Source: Methylobacterium marchantiae (GTDB lineage: Bacteria; Pseudomonadota; Alphaproteobacteria; Rhizobiales; Beijerinckiaceae). Taken from it: DNA of 64,000 nt. The stretch spans positions 124,001 through 188,000 of the forward strand of contig NZ_BPQT01000015.1 in NCBI RefSeq assembly GCF_022179405.1, written 5' to 3'. Every line of letters begins with the position of its first letter. The stretch's first letter is position 1. Shown here piece after piece: positions 57,034 through 64,000 of the stretch. Made by a program: the position numbers and the translations under genes. Below the pieces are notes generated by a model. It had not been told where the DNA came from and searched no databases. It was given only the letters and a program-made list of their open reading frames with translations.

Positions 57034-58821
57034 ATGATCATGGCCCGTCGGCCGCTTCTGAGGGGTGACACCCTCCCCCTCCTCGGCCGGGTCTGGCGCG
57101 AGTGGCTGCGGCCGCACCGCGCCACGCTTGCCGTTGTCCTGGTCCTGATCGCCATCGTCGGTGCCGCCACCGGTCTCTATCCCGCCCTGATCAAGGGGGC
57201 CTTCGACGCGTTCGACAGCAAGGACCCGTCCGCCCTGACCTACGGGCCCGTCATCGTCATCGCCATCACCTCGATCCGGGGCTTCGCCCTGTTCGGGCAG
57301 ACGGTGCTCACCAACCGGGTGGTCACCCGTGTCGAGGCCGACATGCAGGCGGCGCTCTACGGCCACCTCATCGATTCCGACCTCGCCCAGCTCGGACGGG
57401 AGAGCCCGGCGGCCTTCACCCAGCGTTTCACCACGGATTTTGCTTTCATCAAGGAAGCGCTGACCCGCATCTCCACCGTGTTGCTGCGCGATCTCGCCAT
57501 GCTGATCGCCCTCGTCATCGCGCTGATCTGGATGGACCCGGTGCTCACCCTCGTGGCGGGCGTTGTCGTCCCCTTCGTCGCCGGTCCGATCGGTCGCGTC
57601 GGCAAGAAGCTGCGCCGGGTCTCGACCACCACGCAGGAGCAGATGGGCCTCACTGCGAGCCTCATCACCGAGAGCCTGCAGGGCGCGCGAATCGCCAAGA
57701 CCTACTCCCTCGAATCCTATCTCAAGGGCCGCGCCTCGGGCGCCTTCGACGACGTCCGCCGCCTGAAGATGAAGGCGGCCAATGCGCGTGGACGCCTCGA
57801 TCCGCTGATGGAGATCGGCGGCGGCTTTGCCGTGGCGGCGGTTCTGGTGCTCGTCGGCCAGCGCGTCATGTCCGGCGACCGCACCGTGGGCGATTTCACC
57901 GGCTACGTGGCGGCCCTGCTCCTGGCGGCGCAGCCCGCCCGCGCGCTCGGCACCCTCAACGCCATCCTTCAGGAGGCCGGCGCCGCCCTCCACCGCTACT
58001 TCACCCTGATGGACGAGGCGCCGCGCATCCGCCAGAAGCCCGATGCCGTGCCGCTGGTCGTCCGAGGTGGCGAAATCCGGTTCGAGGACGTGCGCTTTCG
58101 CTACCGCGAGGATGCACCGGCCCTGGAGGGGATAGACCTCATCGTCCCAGCCGGCGCCACCGTCGCATTGGTCGGACGCTCGGGCTCCGGGAAGTCCTCG
58201 CTGCTCAACCTTGTTCCACGTCTCTACGACGTCACCGGCGGACGCGTGCTCATCGACGGTGCCGATCTTCGCGACGTGACGATCCCGTCCCTGCGTGCGG
58301 CCGTGGCCGTGGTCTCTCAGGACGTGGTACTGTTCGACGACACCATCGCCGCCAATATCGGTTTCGGCCGTCCCGGCGCGACCCGCACCGAGATCGAGGC
58401 TGCTGCGGAGGCAGCGGCGGCGCATGGTTTCATCACTCGGCTCACGGAGGGCTACGAATTCCGCGTCGGCCCGTCCGGCGGGCGCCTGTCAGGGGGGGAG
58501 CGCCAGCGCATCTCCCTGGCCCGTGCCTTCCTGAAGGACGCACCGATCCTGCTCCTCGACGAGGCGACGAGTGCCCTCGATTCCGAATCCGAGCGGCTGG
58601 TACAGGGAGCCTTGCTGCGACTGATGCAGGGACGGACCACGCTCGTCATCGCGCACCGCCTTTCCACCGTGCGCGACGCCGACATGATCGTGGTCATGGA
58701 AGCCGGCCGGATCGTCGAGACCGGAACGCACGACGCACTGATGGTCTCGCAGGGCGGTTATGCGCGCCTCCACCGGATGCAGCTCTCGGGTGATGCTGAA
58801 ACGCCGACCTCCGCCCCCTGA
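57034..58821 (+). CDS. MsbA-like ABC exporter (fused permease and ATPase)
   Basis: 595 residues. Type I exporter with six membrane helices (about 20-305) and a C-terminal ATPase: Walker A GRSGSGKSS at 381-389, signature LSGGERQR at 485-492, Walker B ILLLDEATSALD, and the switch His in IAHRLSTVRD. Similar proteins flip lipid A (MsbA) or export lipids, peptides and drugs. The start is ATG 57034, with an alternative two codons later (MARRPL). It is divergent from the zinc-binding gene, but its own control is not clear. galM follows 56 bp later. Confidence 0.93.
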   Translation: MIMARRPLLRGDTLPLLGRVWREWLRPHRATLAVVLVLIAIVGAATGLYPALIKGAFDAFDSKDPSALTYGPVIVIAITSIRGFALFGQTVLTNRVVTRVEADMQAALYGHLIDSDLAQLGRESPAAFTQRFTTDFAFIKEALTRISTVLLRDLAMLIALVIALIWMDPVLTLVAGVVVPFVAGPIGRVGKKLRRVSTTTQEQMGLTASLITESLQGARIAKTYSLESYLKGRASGAFDDVRRLKMKAANARGRLDPLMEIGGGFAVAAVLVLVGQRVMSGDRTVGDFTGYVAALLLAAQPARALGTLNAILQEAGAALHRYFTLMDEAPRIRQKPDAVPLVVRGGEIRFEDVRFRYREDAPALEGIDLIVPAGATVALVGRSGSGKSSLLNLVPRLYDVTGGRVLIDGADLRDVTIPSLRAAVAVVSQDVVLFDDTIAANIGFGRPGATRTEIEAAAEAAAAHGFITRLTEGYEFRVGPSGGRLSGGERQRISLARAFLKDAPILLLDEATSALDSESERLVQGALLRLMQGRTTLVIAHRLSTVRDADMIVVMEAGRIVETGTHDALMVSQGGYARLHRMQLSGDAETPTSAP

Positions 58822-58877
58822 TCCGCATCCCGCGCGTTGAGGCCGGAGACGACCTCCGGGGCGAAACGGGCGAGATC

Positions 58878-59915
58878 ATGGCAGCGACTTCCTTCGGGCG
58901 GACGAAGGACGGACGGGAGGTGTCCCGTTACGCCCTCTCGCGGCCGCGCCTGCGCGTGCAGATCCTCGATTACGGCGGTGTCGTCAGCCGGATCGAGACG
59001 CCGGATCGCGACGGATCCTGGGCCAATGTCGTCCTCGGTGCTCGAGATGTCGCGGGCTACGAGGCGAGCGACGCGCATTTCGGCGCCCTCATCGGCCGCT
59101 ACGCGAACCGCATCGCCAAGGGACGCTTCAGCCTGGACGGACGCGACTACCAACTGCCGCGCAATGCCGGCGCCAACACCATGCATGGTGGCAGGAGCGG
59201 GTTCGATCGGCGCATCTGGCGGGTGATCCGGGCGGACGACGCGTCCCTGACCCTCTCCTATCGCTCCTGCGACGGCGAGGAGGGCTTTCCCGGCAATCTC
59301 GACGTCGAAGTCGTCTATTCCCTGAGCGACGACGAGACCCTGCGGATCGACTATGCGGCCTGGACCGACCGGCCGACCGTCGTCAATCTCACCAATCACA
59401 GCTATTTCAATCTCGTCGGCGAGGGCTCGGGCGACGTGATGCAGCATCGCATCGCCATCGCGGCGGACCACTACCTCCCCACCGATGCCGAGCAGATTCC
59501 CACGGGGGAGATCAGGCCCGTGGCTGGCACGGCCTTCGATTTCCGCGAGTCCGAAGCTTTGGGCGCGCGCATCCGCGACGCGGATATGCAGCTCGCCCTG
59601 GCGCATGGCTACGACCACACATTCGTGCTGCGCGACCCCGGTGCGTTGCGGCAAGTGGCCAGCGCCCACGATCCGTCCAGCGGGCGACGACTCGACATCG
59701 CCACCACCCAGCCCGGCTTGCAGCTCTATACGGCCAACATGCTCGACGGCGCGGTGGTCGGGTCCGGCGGGCGGCTGTACCGCTCCGGCGATGCAGTCTG
59801 TTTCGAGGCGCAGGGGTTTCCCGATGCACCGAACCAGGAAAGCTTTCCCGCGACGGTGCTTCGTCCCGGCGAGCGGTTCACGGCGACGACGGCTTATCGT
59901 TTCAGCACGGACTGA
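58878..59915 (+). CDS. galM: aldose 1-epimerase (mutarotase)
   Basis: 345 residues, galactose mutarotase fold. Motifs: GRYANRIAKGRFSLDG, NAGANTMHGGRSGFDRRIW with the catalytic His, VVNLTNHSYFNLVG with the second His, and the late base Glu in CFEAQGFPDAPNQ. It interconverts alpha and beta anomers of hexoses. Cytoplasmic; no signal peptide. It follows the exporter gene and may share its transcript. Confidence 0.95.
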   Translation: MAATSFGRTKDGREVSRYALSRPRLRVQILDYGGVVSRIETPDRDGSWANVVLGARDVAGYEASDAHFGALIGRYANRIAKGRFSLDGRDYQLPRNAGANTMHGGRSGFDRRIWRVIRADDASLTLSYRSCDGEEGFPGNLDVEVVYSLSDDETLRIDYAAWTDRPTVVNLTNHSYFNLVGEGSGDVMQHRIAIAADHYLPTDAEQIPTGEIRPVAGTAFDFRESEALGARIRDADMQLALAHGYDHTFVLRDPGALRQVASAHDPSSGRRLDIATTQPGLQLYTANMLDGAVVGSGGRLYRSGDAVCFEAQGFPDAPNQESFPATVLRPGERFTATTAYRFSTD

Positions 59916-59942
59916 GCGCCCCTCCCCAATCGCACAGATCGC

Positions 59943-59970
59943 TTGACCTGAGATCGTTTGTGTCTGTAAT
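59943..59970 (+). promoter_or_regulatory. predicted sigma-70 promoter of the regulator gene
   Basis: TTGACC at 59943-59948 and TGTAAT at 59965-59970 with a 16-bp spacer. The start of transcription would fall about 59977, at or one base before the ATG (59978), so the mRNA would be leaderless. This agrees with the absence of any ribosome site. Confidence 0.6.
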
Positions 59971-59996
59971 TTCTGTTATGACAGAAATTACAGACA
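59961..59996. promoter_or_regulatory. perfect 16-bp inverted repeat covering -10 box and start codon
   Basis: TGTCTGTAATTTCTGT (59961-59976), spacer TATG, ACAGAAATTACAGACA (59981-59996). It includes the -10 box, the likely start site and the first six codons of the regulator; the ATG is inside the spacer. A 36-bp perfect palindrome in this position is best read as the operator for self-repression. Confidence 0.85.
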
Positions 59997-60538
59997 GTAC
60001 TGATAGGCTCCCTGTCGCGGTGGAGCGCTTCATCCTCCACTGGGGCGATCTCGGCGGCCAATGGGGTGTCAACCGCTCCGTCGCCCAGATCCACGCGCTG
60101 CTCTATCTCTCGGAGAAGCCGCTGGCGGCGGAGGAGATCGCGGCGACGCTCGGCATCGCCCGCTCCAACGTCTCGACCTCGCTGAAGGAACTCTCCGGCT
60201 GGAACCTGATCCGGCGGGTTCCGGTGCTGGGCGAGCGTCGCGATCACTTCGTGGCCGAGACCGACCTGTGGGAGGTGATCACCCGCATCGCCGCCGGTCG
60301 CAAGGAGCGCGAGATCGATCCGGCGATCGCGGCCCTGCGCACCTGCGTCGCGCAGGCTGAGGGCGATCCAACCATCGGTGCCGTCGCCTCACGCCGCCTC
60401 AAGGCCATGCTCGAATTCACCGAGACCATGGATCGCTGGCACAGCCAGATGCTCGGCGTTCCGCACGCGACCCTGGCCAAGCTGATCCGCCTGGGCAGCC
60501 GGATCGTGCGCTTCCTGCCCTCCAAGCCCGAAGGTTGA
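59978..60538 (+). CDS. GbsR/MarR-type winged-helix transcriptional regulator
   Basis: 186 residues. The DNA-binding part is typical of the GbsR group: GQWGVNRSVAQIHALLYLSEKPLAAEEIAATLGIARSNVSTSLKELSGWNLIRRV (about 29-83), with recognition helix around SNVSTSLKELS. A helical C-terminal dimer/ligand domain follows (RKEREIDPAIAALRTCVAQ). No Cys-rich metal site is visible. It controls an operon with DUF4166, SDR and perhaps UPF0060 genes, and probably itself through the overlapping palindrome. The ATG at 59978 is the only plausible start; a GTG 14 codons later is a poorer choice. Confidence 0.88.
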   Translation: MTEITDSTDRLPVAVERFILHWGDLGGQWGVNRSVAQIHALLYLSEKPLAAEEIAATLGIARSNVSTSLKELSGWNLIRRVPVLGERRDHFVAETDLWEVITRIAAGRKEREIDPAIAALRTCVAQAEGDPTIGAVASRRLKAMLEFTETMDRWHSQMLGVPHATLAKLIRLGSRIVRFLPSKPEG

Positions 60539-60555
60539 ACCGGGGAGCCGTGATC

Positions 60556-61260
60556 ATGGCCACGATGGCAATGACAGTTCAGTCCGCCACGGGCGAGGCG
60601 ACGCCGCACATCGGTAAGGATACGGTGGGCCGTGCGAGGGAGGCCGACCTCCTCGATCTGCGCTTCCGCAGCCTGATCGCGGACGAGGACTGGAACAGCC
60701 TGTCGCCCGCGATCCGCAGACGCTTCACCAAGCGTCTCCATCCCGGCACCAGCGCCGTCTATGTCGGCTCCGTGGTCGAGACGCGCATGAGCCGTCTCGG
60801 CTGGGCGCTGGCACAAGTGGCCCGCATCGTCGGCGCGCCGCTACCGACCTCGCGGGCGGCCGGTCTCGCCAGCATCGTCTCCGTCACGGAGGATCGGGCG
60901 GGCGACGGACAGGTCTGGACGCGGCTCTACGCACGACCCGCAGGCTTTCCCCAGACGATCAACTCGGCCAAGCGCTTCGCCGGGCCGACCGGCCTCGAAG
61001 AGCATGTGGCCGGCGGCCTCGGCATGAGCCTCGATATCACCGTCATCGAGGGCCGTCCGGTCTTCGAGAGCCGCCGTTACTTCCTGCGGCTCCTCCGATG
61101 GCGCGTGCCTCTCCCCGGCTTCCTGACGCCGGGCGCCCTCACCGTGACCCACGGCGAGACTGGGGCGAACCGCTTCGCCTTCACCCTCACCATCCGCCAT
61201 CCCTGGTTCGGCACGCTGATCCGCCAGGAGGCGGAGTTCCGCGACGTCGTCGACGCCTGA
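60556..61260 (+). CDS. DUF4166 domain protein
   Basis: 234 residues, no signal peptide or obvious membrane helix. The family region spans about 50-232: FRSLIADEDWNSLSPAIRRRF, then SIVSVTEDRAGDGQVWTRLY, HVAGGLGMSLDITVIEGRP, and the C-terminal FTLTIRHPWFGTLIRQEAEF. In other genomes it is found beside or fused with SDR/saccharopine-type proteins; function is unknown. The start ATG 60556 has GGGGAG nine bases upstream, 17 bp after the regulator. Second gene of the operon. Confidence 0.85.
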   Translation: MATMAMTVQSATGEATPHIGKDTVGRAREADLLDLRFRSLIADEDWNSLSPAIRRRFTKRLHPGTSAVYVGSVVETRMSRLGWALAQVARIVGAPLPTSRAAGLASIVSVTEDRAGDGQVWTRLYARPAGFPQTINSAKRFAGPTGLEEHVAGGLGMSLDITVIEGRPVFESRRYFLRLLRWRVPLPGFLTPGALTVTHGETGANRFAFTLTIRHPWFGTLIRQEAEFRDVVDA

Positions 61261-61285
61261 TCCCTCACGCGGGAGACCCGACATC

Positions 61286-62785
61286 ATGACCTCGACACTG
61301 CTCTGGTCGTTGATCGCCGTACAGATCGCCATGGGGGCCTTCGACACGCTCTATCACCACGAACTGACCGAGCGCCTCGCCTGGCGCCCGTCCCAGCGCG
61401 GGGAACTGCGCCTGCACGCTGTGCGCAACTGGCTCTATGCACTGCTCTTCCTCACCCTCGGTTTCGTCGAACCCAAGGGGTTTCTCGCCTGGATCGTCAT
61501 GGGCGTGCTCATCGTGGAGGTGATCATCACCCTGATGGACTTCGTGGAGGAGGATCTGAGCCGCCGCCTGCCGGCCACGGAACGCGTGAACCACACGCTC
61601 CTGGCACTGAACTACGGTGCGATCCTCGTCCTCATCCTGCCGGTGCTGCTCGGCTGGGCCGGCGAGGCCACGGGCATGGCCTGGGTCAGCCACGGCGCCT
61701 GGAGCCTCCTCGCCCTCATCGCCTCCCTCTCGGTGGCGGTCTTCGGCCTGCGCGACTGGTTCGCGGCCGAGAGGTCCGAGCGACTCGGTCTGGCTTCCGC
61801 CGCCGGTCTCGCGGATGCGCTCGCTCCGGCGCAAAAAATCCTCGTCACGGGGGGCACCGGGTTCGTCGGCCAACGCCTCGTCGCGAGTCTCGCGGCGGCC
61901 GGCCACGAAGTCACGGTCCTGACCCGCGACGGCGCGAAGGCGGCCGCGTTGCCTGCGCCGTTGCGGGTCGTGACTTCCCTCGATCAGTTGCCGGGCGACA
62001 CGCGGCTCGATGCCATCGTGAACCTCGCGGGCGAACCGATCGCCGATGGGCTGTGGACGCGCGCCAAGCGCCGCGCGATCCTCGCATCGCGGCTGAGGAC
62101 GACTCGCAGGCTCGCCAAGCTGGTGGCTCGCCTCGACCGGCCACCGTCCGTCGTCGTCAGCGGCTCGGCCGTGGGGTGGTACGGCTCACGCGGGGACGAA
62201 GGCCTTGTCGAATCGAGCCCGGCGGCTCCGGCATTCACCCACAGGGTCTGCGAGGCCTGGGAGCGGGAGGCGATGGACATCGCCGCCTTCGGCCCACGGA
62301 TCGTCGTTCTTCGTACCGGGCTTGTACTCGGTGTCGAGGGCGGCCTCCTCGCGCGGCTCCTCATGCCGTTCGAGTTCGGTCTTGGCGGACGGATCGGCTC
62401 CGGGCGGCAATGGATGTCGTGGATCTCGCGCGACGATCTCGTCCGCCTGATCTGCCACGCCGTGGCGACGCCATCCCCGTCGGGGCCGGTGAATGCGACC
62501 GCGCCGGAGCCCGTGCGCAATGCCGACTTCTCCGCATTCCTGGCGCGGCAACTCCGGCGGCCCGTCCTCCTTCCTCTTCCGGCTCGGCTGTTGCACGGAC
62601 TCGGCCGTGACTTCGCCGACGAGATGCTGCTCGGAGGACAGAGAGTCCTGCCGCAGAAAGCCCTCGCCAGCGGGTTCAGGTTCCGGCATGTCCGCCTCGA
62701 TACGGCGCTCGCATCCATCCTGGGACAGGATGAAGGACAGGAGGCGCCGGTCCATTCGGCGGCAATGGTGGCAGCGGGAAAATGA
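61286..62785 (+). CDS. TIGR01777-type SDR fused to an N-terminal membrane domain
   Basis: 499 residues. Residues 1-165 hold four membrane segments, with His-rich interfacial pieces in the first loop ([14 protein letters not shown], then [11 protein letters not shown]). Residues 180-480 are a TIGR01777/YfcH-type NAD(P)-binding domain: [23 protein letters not shown], then VNLAGEPI and [16 protein letters not shown], and the C-terminal DUF1731 piece ([34 protein letters not shown]). The substrate is unknown; the fusion suggests a membrane-bound lipid or quinone-like compound. Third gene; GGGAG precedes the ATG. Confidence 0.9.
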   Translation: MTSTLLWSLIAVQIAMGAFDTLYHHELTERLAWRPSQRGELRLHAVRNWLYALLFLTLGFVEPKGFLAWIVMGVLIVEVIITLMDFVEEDLSRRLPATERVNHTLLALNYGAILVLILPVLLGWAGEATGMAWVSHGAWSLLALIASLSVAVFGLRDWFAAERSERLGLASAAGLADALAPAQKILVTGGTGFVGQRLVASLAAAGHEVTVLTRDGAKAAALPAPLRVVTSLDQLPGDTRLDAIVNLAGEPIADGLWTRAKRRAILASRLRTTRRLAKLVARLDRPPSVVVSGSAVGWYGSRGDEGLVESSPAAPAFTHRVCEAWEREAMDIAAFGPRIVVLRTGLVLGVEGGLLARLLMPFEFGLGGRIGSGRQWMSWISRDDLVRLICHAVATPSPSGPVNATAPEPVRNADFSAFLARQLRRPVLLPLPARLLHGLGRDFADEMLLGGQRVLPQKALASGFRFRHVRLDTALASILGQDEGQEAPVHSAAMVAAGK

Positions 62786-62834
62786 TCGGCATCAGACGTG
62801 GATCCACGACCGTCCTTCGCGACGAAAGGCTGCG

Positions 62835-63158
62835 ATGACCACAGCCCTCGTCTATGCCGGCGCAGCCCTTGCCGAGATCGCCGGCTGCTTCGCTTTCTGG
62901 GCGTGGCTCAGGCTCGACCGCTCGGCCTGGTGGGCGCTCCCGGGCGTGGCGTCCCTTGTTCTCTTCGCCGTGCTGCTCACGAAGGTGGAGAGCGACGCGG
63001 CGGGCCGCGCCTATGCGGCCTATGGTGGCGTCTACATCGCCGCATCGATCCTGTGGCTCTGGATCGCCGAGAGCCATAGGCCGGATCGTTGGGACCTGAC
63101 AGGCGCCGCGATCTGCCTCGTCGGCACCGGCATCATCCTGATGGCGCCTCGCGCCTGA
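62835..63158 (+). CDS. YnfA/UPF0060 family membrane protein
   Basis: 107 residues, four membrane helices. The family pattern is clear: [43 protein letters not shown], and the end [17 protein letters not shown]. Related to the SMR transporter fold; no proven substrate for UPF0060. The start ATG 62835 has AAGG five bases upstream and lies 49 bp after the SDR gene, so it may be the fourth gene of the regulator operon. Confidence 0.95.
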   Translation: MTTALVYAGAALAEIAGCFAFWAWLRLDRSAWWALPGVASLVLFAVLLTKVESDAAGRAYAAYGGVYIAASILWLWIAESHRPDRWDLTGAAICLVGTGIILMAPRA

Positions 63159-63167
63159 CGGCCCGCG

Positions 63168-64000
63168 TCACATCTCGTGCGGATCGGGCTCCGTCAGGAT
63201 ATCGCGCTTGCCGGCGTGGTTCGCCGGTCCAACGATGCCCTCGACCTCCATCCGCTCCATCAGCGAGGCAGCGCGGTTGTAGCCGATCTGCAGGCGGCGC
63301 TGGATGTAGCTAGTGGAGGCCTTCTTGTCCCGCATGACCACTTGGACGGCCTGGGCGTAGAGGTCACCGCCGCTGTCGCCGAAGCTGCCCTGGTCGAAGA
63401 CCGCGCCGTCGACCTCGATCTCGTCGATTGAGCCCTTGGCCGATTTCCCGCTGCCTTTGCCGCCCTTGTCGTCATCTTCACCGTCATCGGCGGTGACCGC
63501 CTCGAGATAGGACGGCCGGCCCTGGCGCTTGAGGTGGGCGACTACGCTCTCGACCTCCGAATCCGAGCAGAACGGGCCGTGGACGCGGGTGGTGCGCCCG
63601 CCGCCGGCCATGAACAGCATGTCGCCCTGCCCGAGCAGCTGCTCGGCGCCCATCTCGCCCAGGATCGTGCGAGAATCGATCTTCGAGGTCACCTGGAAGC
63701 TGATCCGGGTCGGGAAATTCGCCTTGATCGTGCCGGTGATGACGTCCACCGAGGGGCGCTGCGTCGCCATGATCAGGTGGATGCCCGCCGCGCGCGCCAT
63801 CTGGGCGAGACGCTGGATCGCCCCCTCGATGTCCTTGCCCGCCACCATCATCAGGTCGGCCATCTCATCGACCACGATCACGATGTAGGGGAGCGGATTG
63901 AGATCCATCTCCTCGGTCTCGTAGACCGCCTCGCCGGTCTCGCGATCGAATCCGGTCTGGACGGTACGAGTGAGGATCTCGCCACGTCTGCGGGCTTCGG
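63168..64000 (-). CDS. ftsK: DNA translocase FtsK, C-terminal part (partial)
   Basis: The 277 visible residues (frame open to the window edge) include the RecA-like motor with Walker [14 protein letters not shown], the conserved [23 protein letters not shown] segment, an acidic/Gly-rich linker, and the C-terminal gamma winged helix ([24 protein letters not shown]) that reads KOPS and activates XerCD. It pumps the chromosome through the closing septum. The N-terminal membrane part lies beyond the window. Its stop is nine bases from the convergent UPF0060 gene. Confidence 0.96.
   Translation of the reverse strand, partial: EARRRGEILTRTVQTGFDRETGEAVYETEEMDLNPLPYIVIVVDEMADLMMVAGKDIEGAIQRLAQMARAAGIHLIMATQRPSVDVITGTIKANFPTRISFQVTSKIDSRTILGEMGAEQLLGQGDMLFMAGGGRTTRVHGPFCSDSEVESVVAHLKRQGRPSYLEAVTADDGEDDDKGGKGSGKSAKGSIDEIEVDGAVFDQGSFGDSGGDLYAQAVQVVMRDKKASTSYIQRRLQIGYNRAASLMERMEVEGIVGPANHAGKRDILTEPDPHEM

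Overview
The window is 64 kb of high-GC DNA from an alphaproteobacterial chromosome. I infer the order Hyphomicrobiales (Rhizobiales), most likely Methylobacterium or a close relative. The basis is the gene content and gene order: tig-clpP-clpX-lon, a class II DAHP synthase, CstA with a YbdD-type partner, an HWE-family histidine kinase, and small proteins of the kind seen in Methylobacteriaceae. No rRNA or species marker is present, so this is inference. Nearly all of the window is ordinary chromosome.

Layout. 1-1.8 kb: the end of an NAD(P)HX dehydratase gene and a Tat-exported multicopper-oxidase fold that has lost most copper ligands. 1.97-8.8 kb: tRNA-Leu, then the proteostasis cluster tig, clpP, clpX and lon, a terminator and tRNA-Val. 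8.8-10.3 kb: small proteins, a CAP-domain lipoprotein and two tandem tRNA-Asp genes. 10.6-15.8 kb: a translation block rpmI-rplT and pheS-pheT, with a two-gene HEPN cassette inserted between pheS and pheT. 15.8-21.8 kb: DUF1186/SEC-C protein, flavin reductase, RNase R, DUF983 protein, Nudix hydrolase and a 28-residue membrane peptide. 21.9-29.4 kb: aroF, a stand-alone sigma region 1.1 protein, a YdeP-type molybdoenzyme, glutathione reductase, two stress-type proteins and rpmG. 29.5-42.7 kb: MFS and RND efflux, an M48 peptidase with DUF898, YbdD-CstA, and a LemA/TPM membrane-quality-control operon. 43-50.1 kb: a selenoprotein-W-like protein coupled to an HWE kinase, a soluble chemoreceptor, an acyl-CoA synthetase, a glycosyltransferase and tRNA-Ser. 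50.1-52.0 kb: a low-GC accessory patch behind tRNA-Ser with a DUF2806 gene broken by one amber codon. 52-64 kb: uvrC, pgsA, moaD, a GNAT enzyme, a zinc-binding protein with a predicted Zur-type operator, an MsbA-like exporter, galM, a regulator-DUF4166-SDR-UPF0060 operon, and the end of ftsK.

The most promising under-described items are two. The first is the operon at 59.9-63.2 kb: a GbsR/MarR-type regulator whose -10 box, start site and start codon all lie inside a perfect 16-bp inverted repeat, which suggests a leaderless, self-repressed gene, followed by DUF4166 and a membrane-domain/SDR fusion. The second is the HEPN two-gene cassette embedded in pheST. Other points of note are the copper-ligand-poor oxidase fold, the stand-alone sigma 1.1 domain, the chemoreceptor with an eroded zinc domain and the SelW-kinase coupling. 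No CRISPR array, insertion sequence, prophage or intact integrase was seen.
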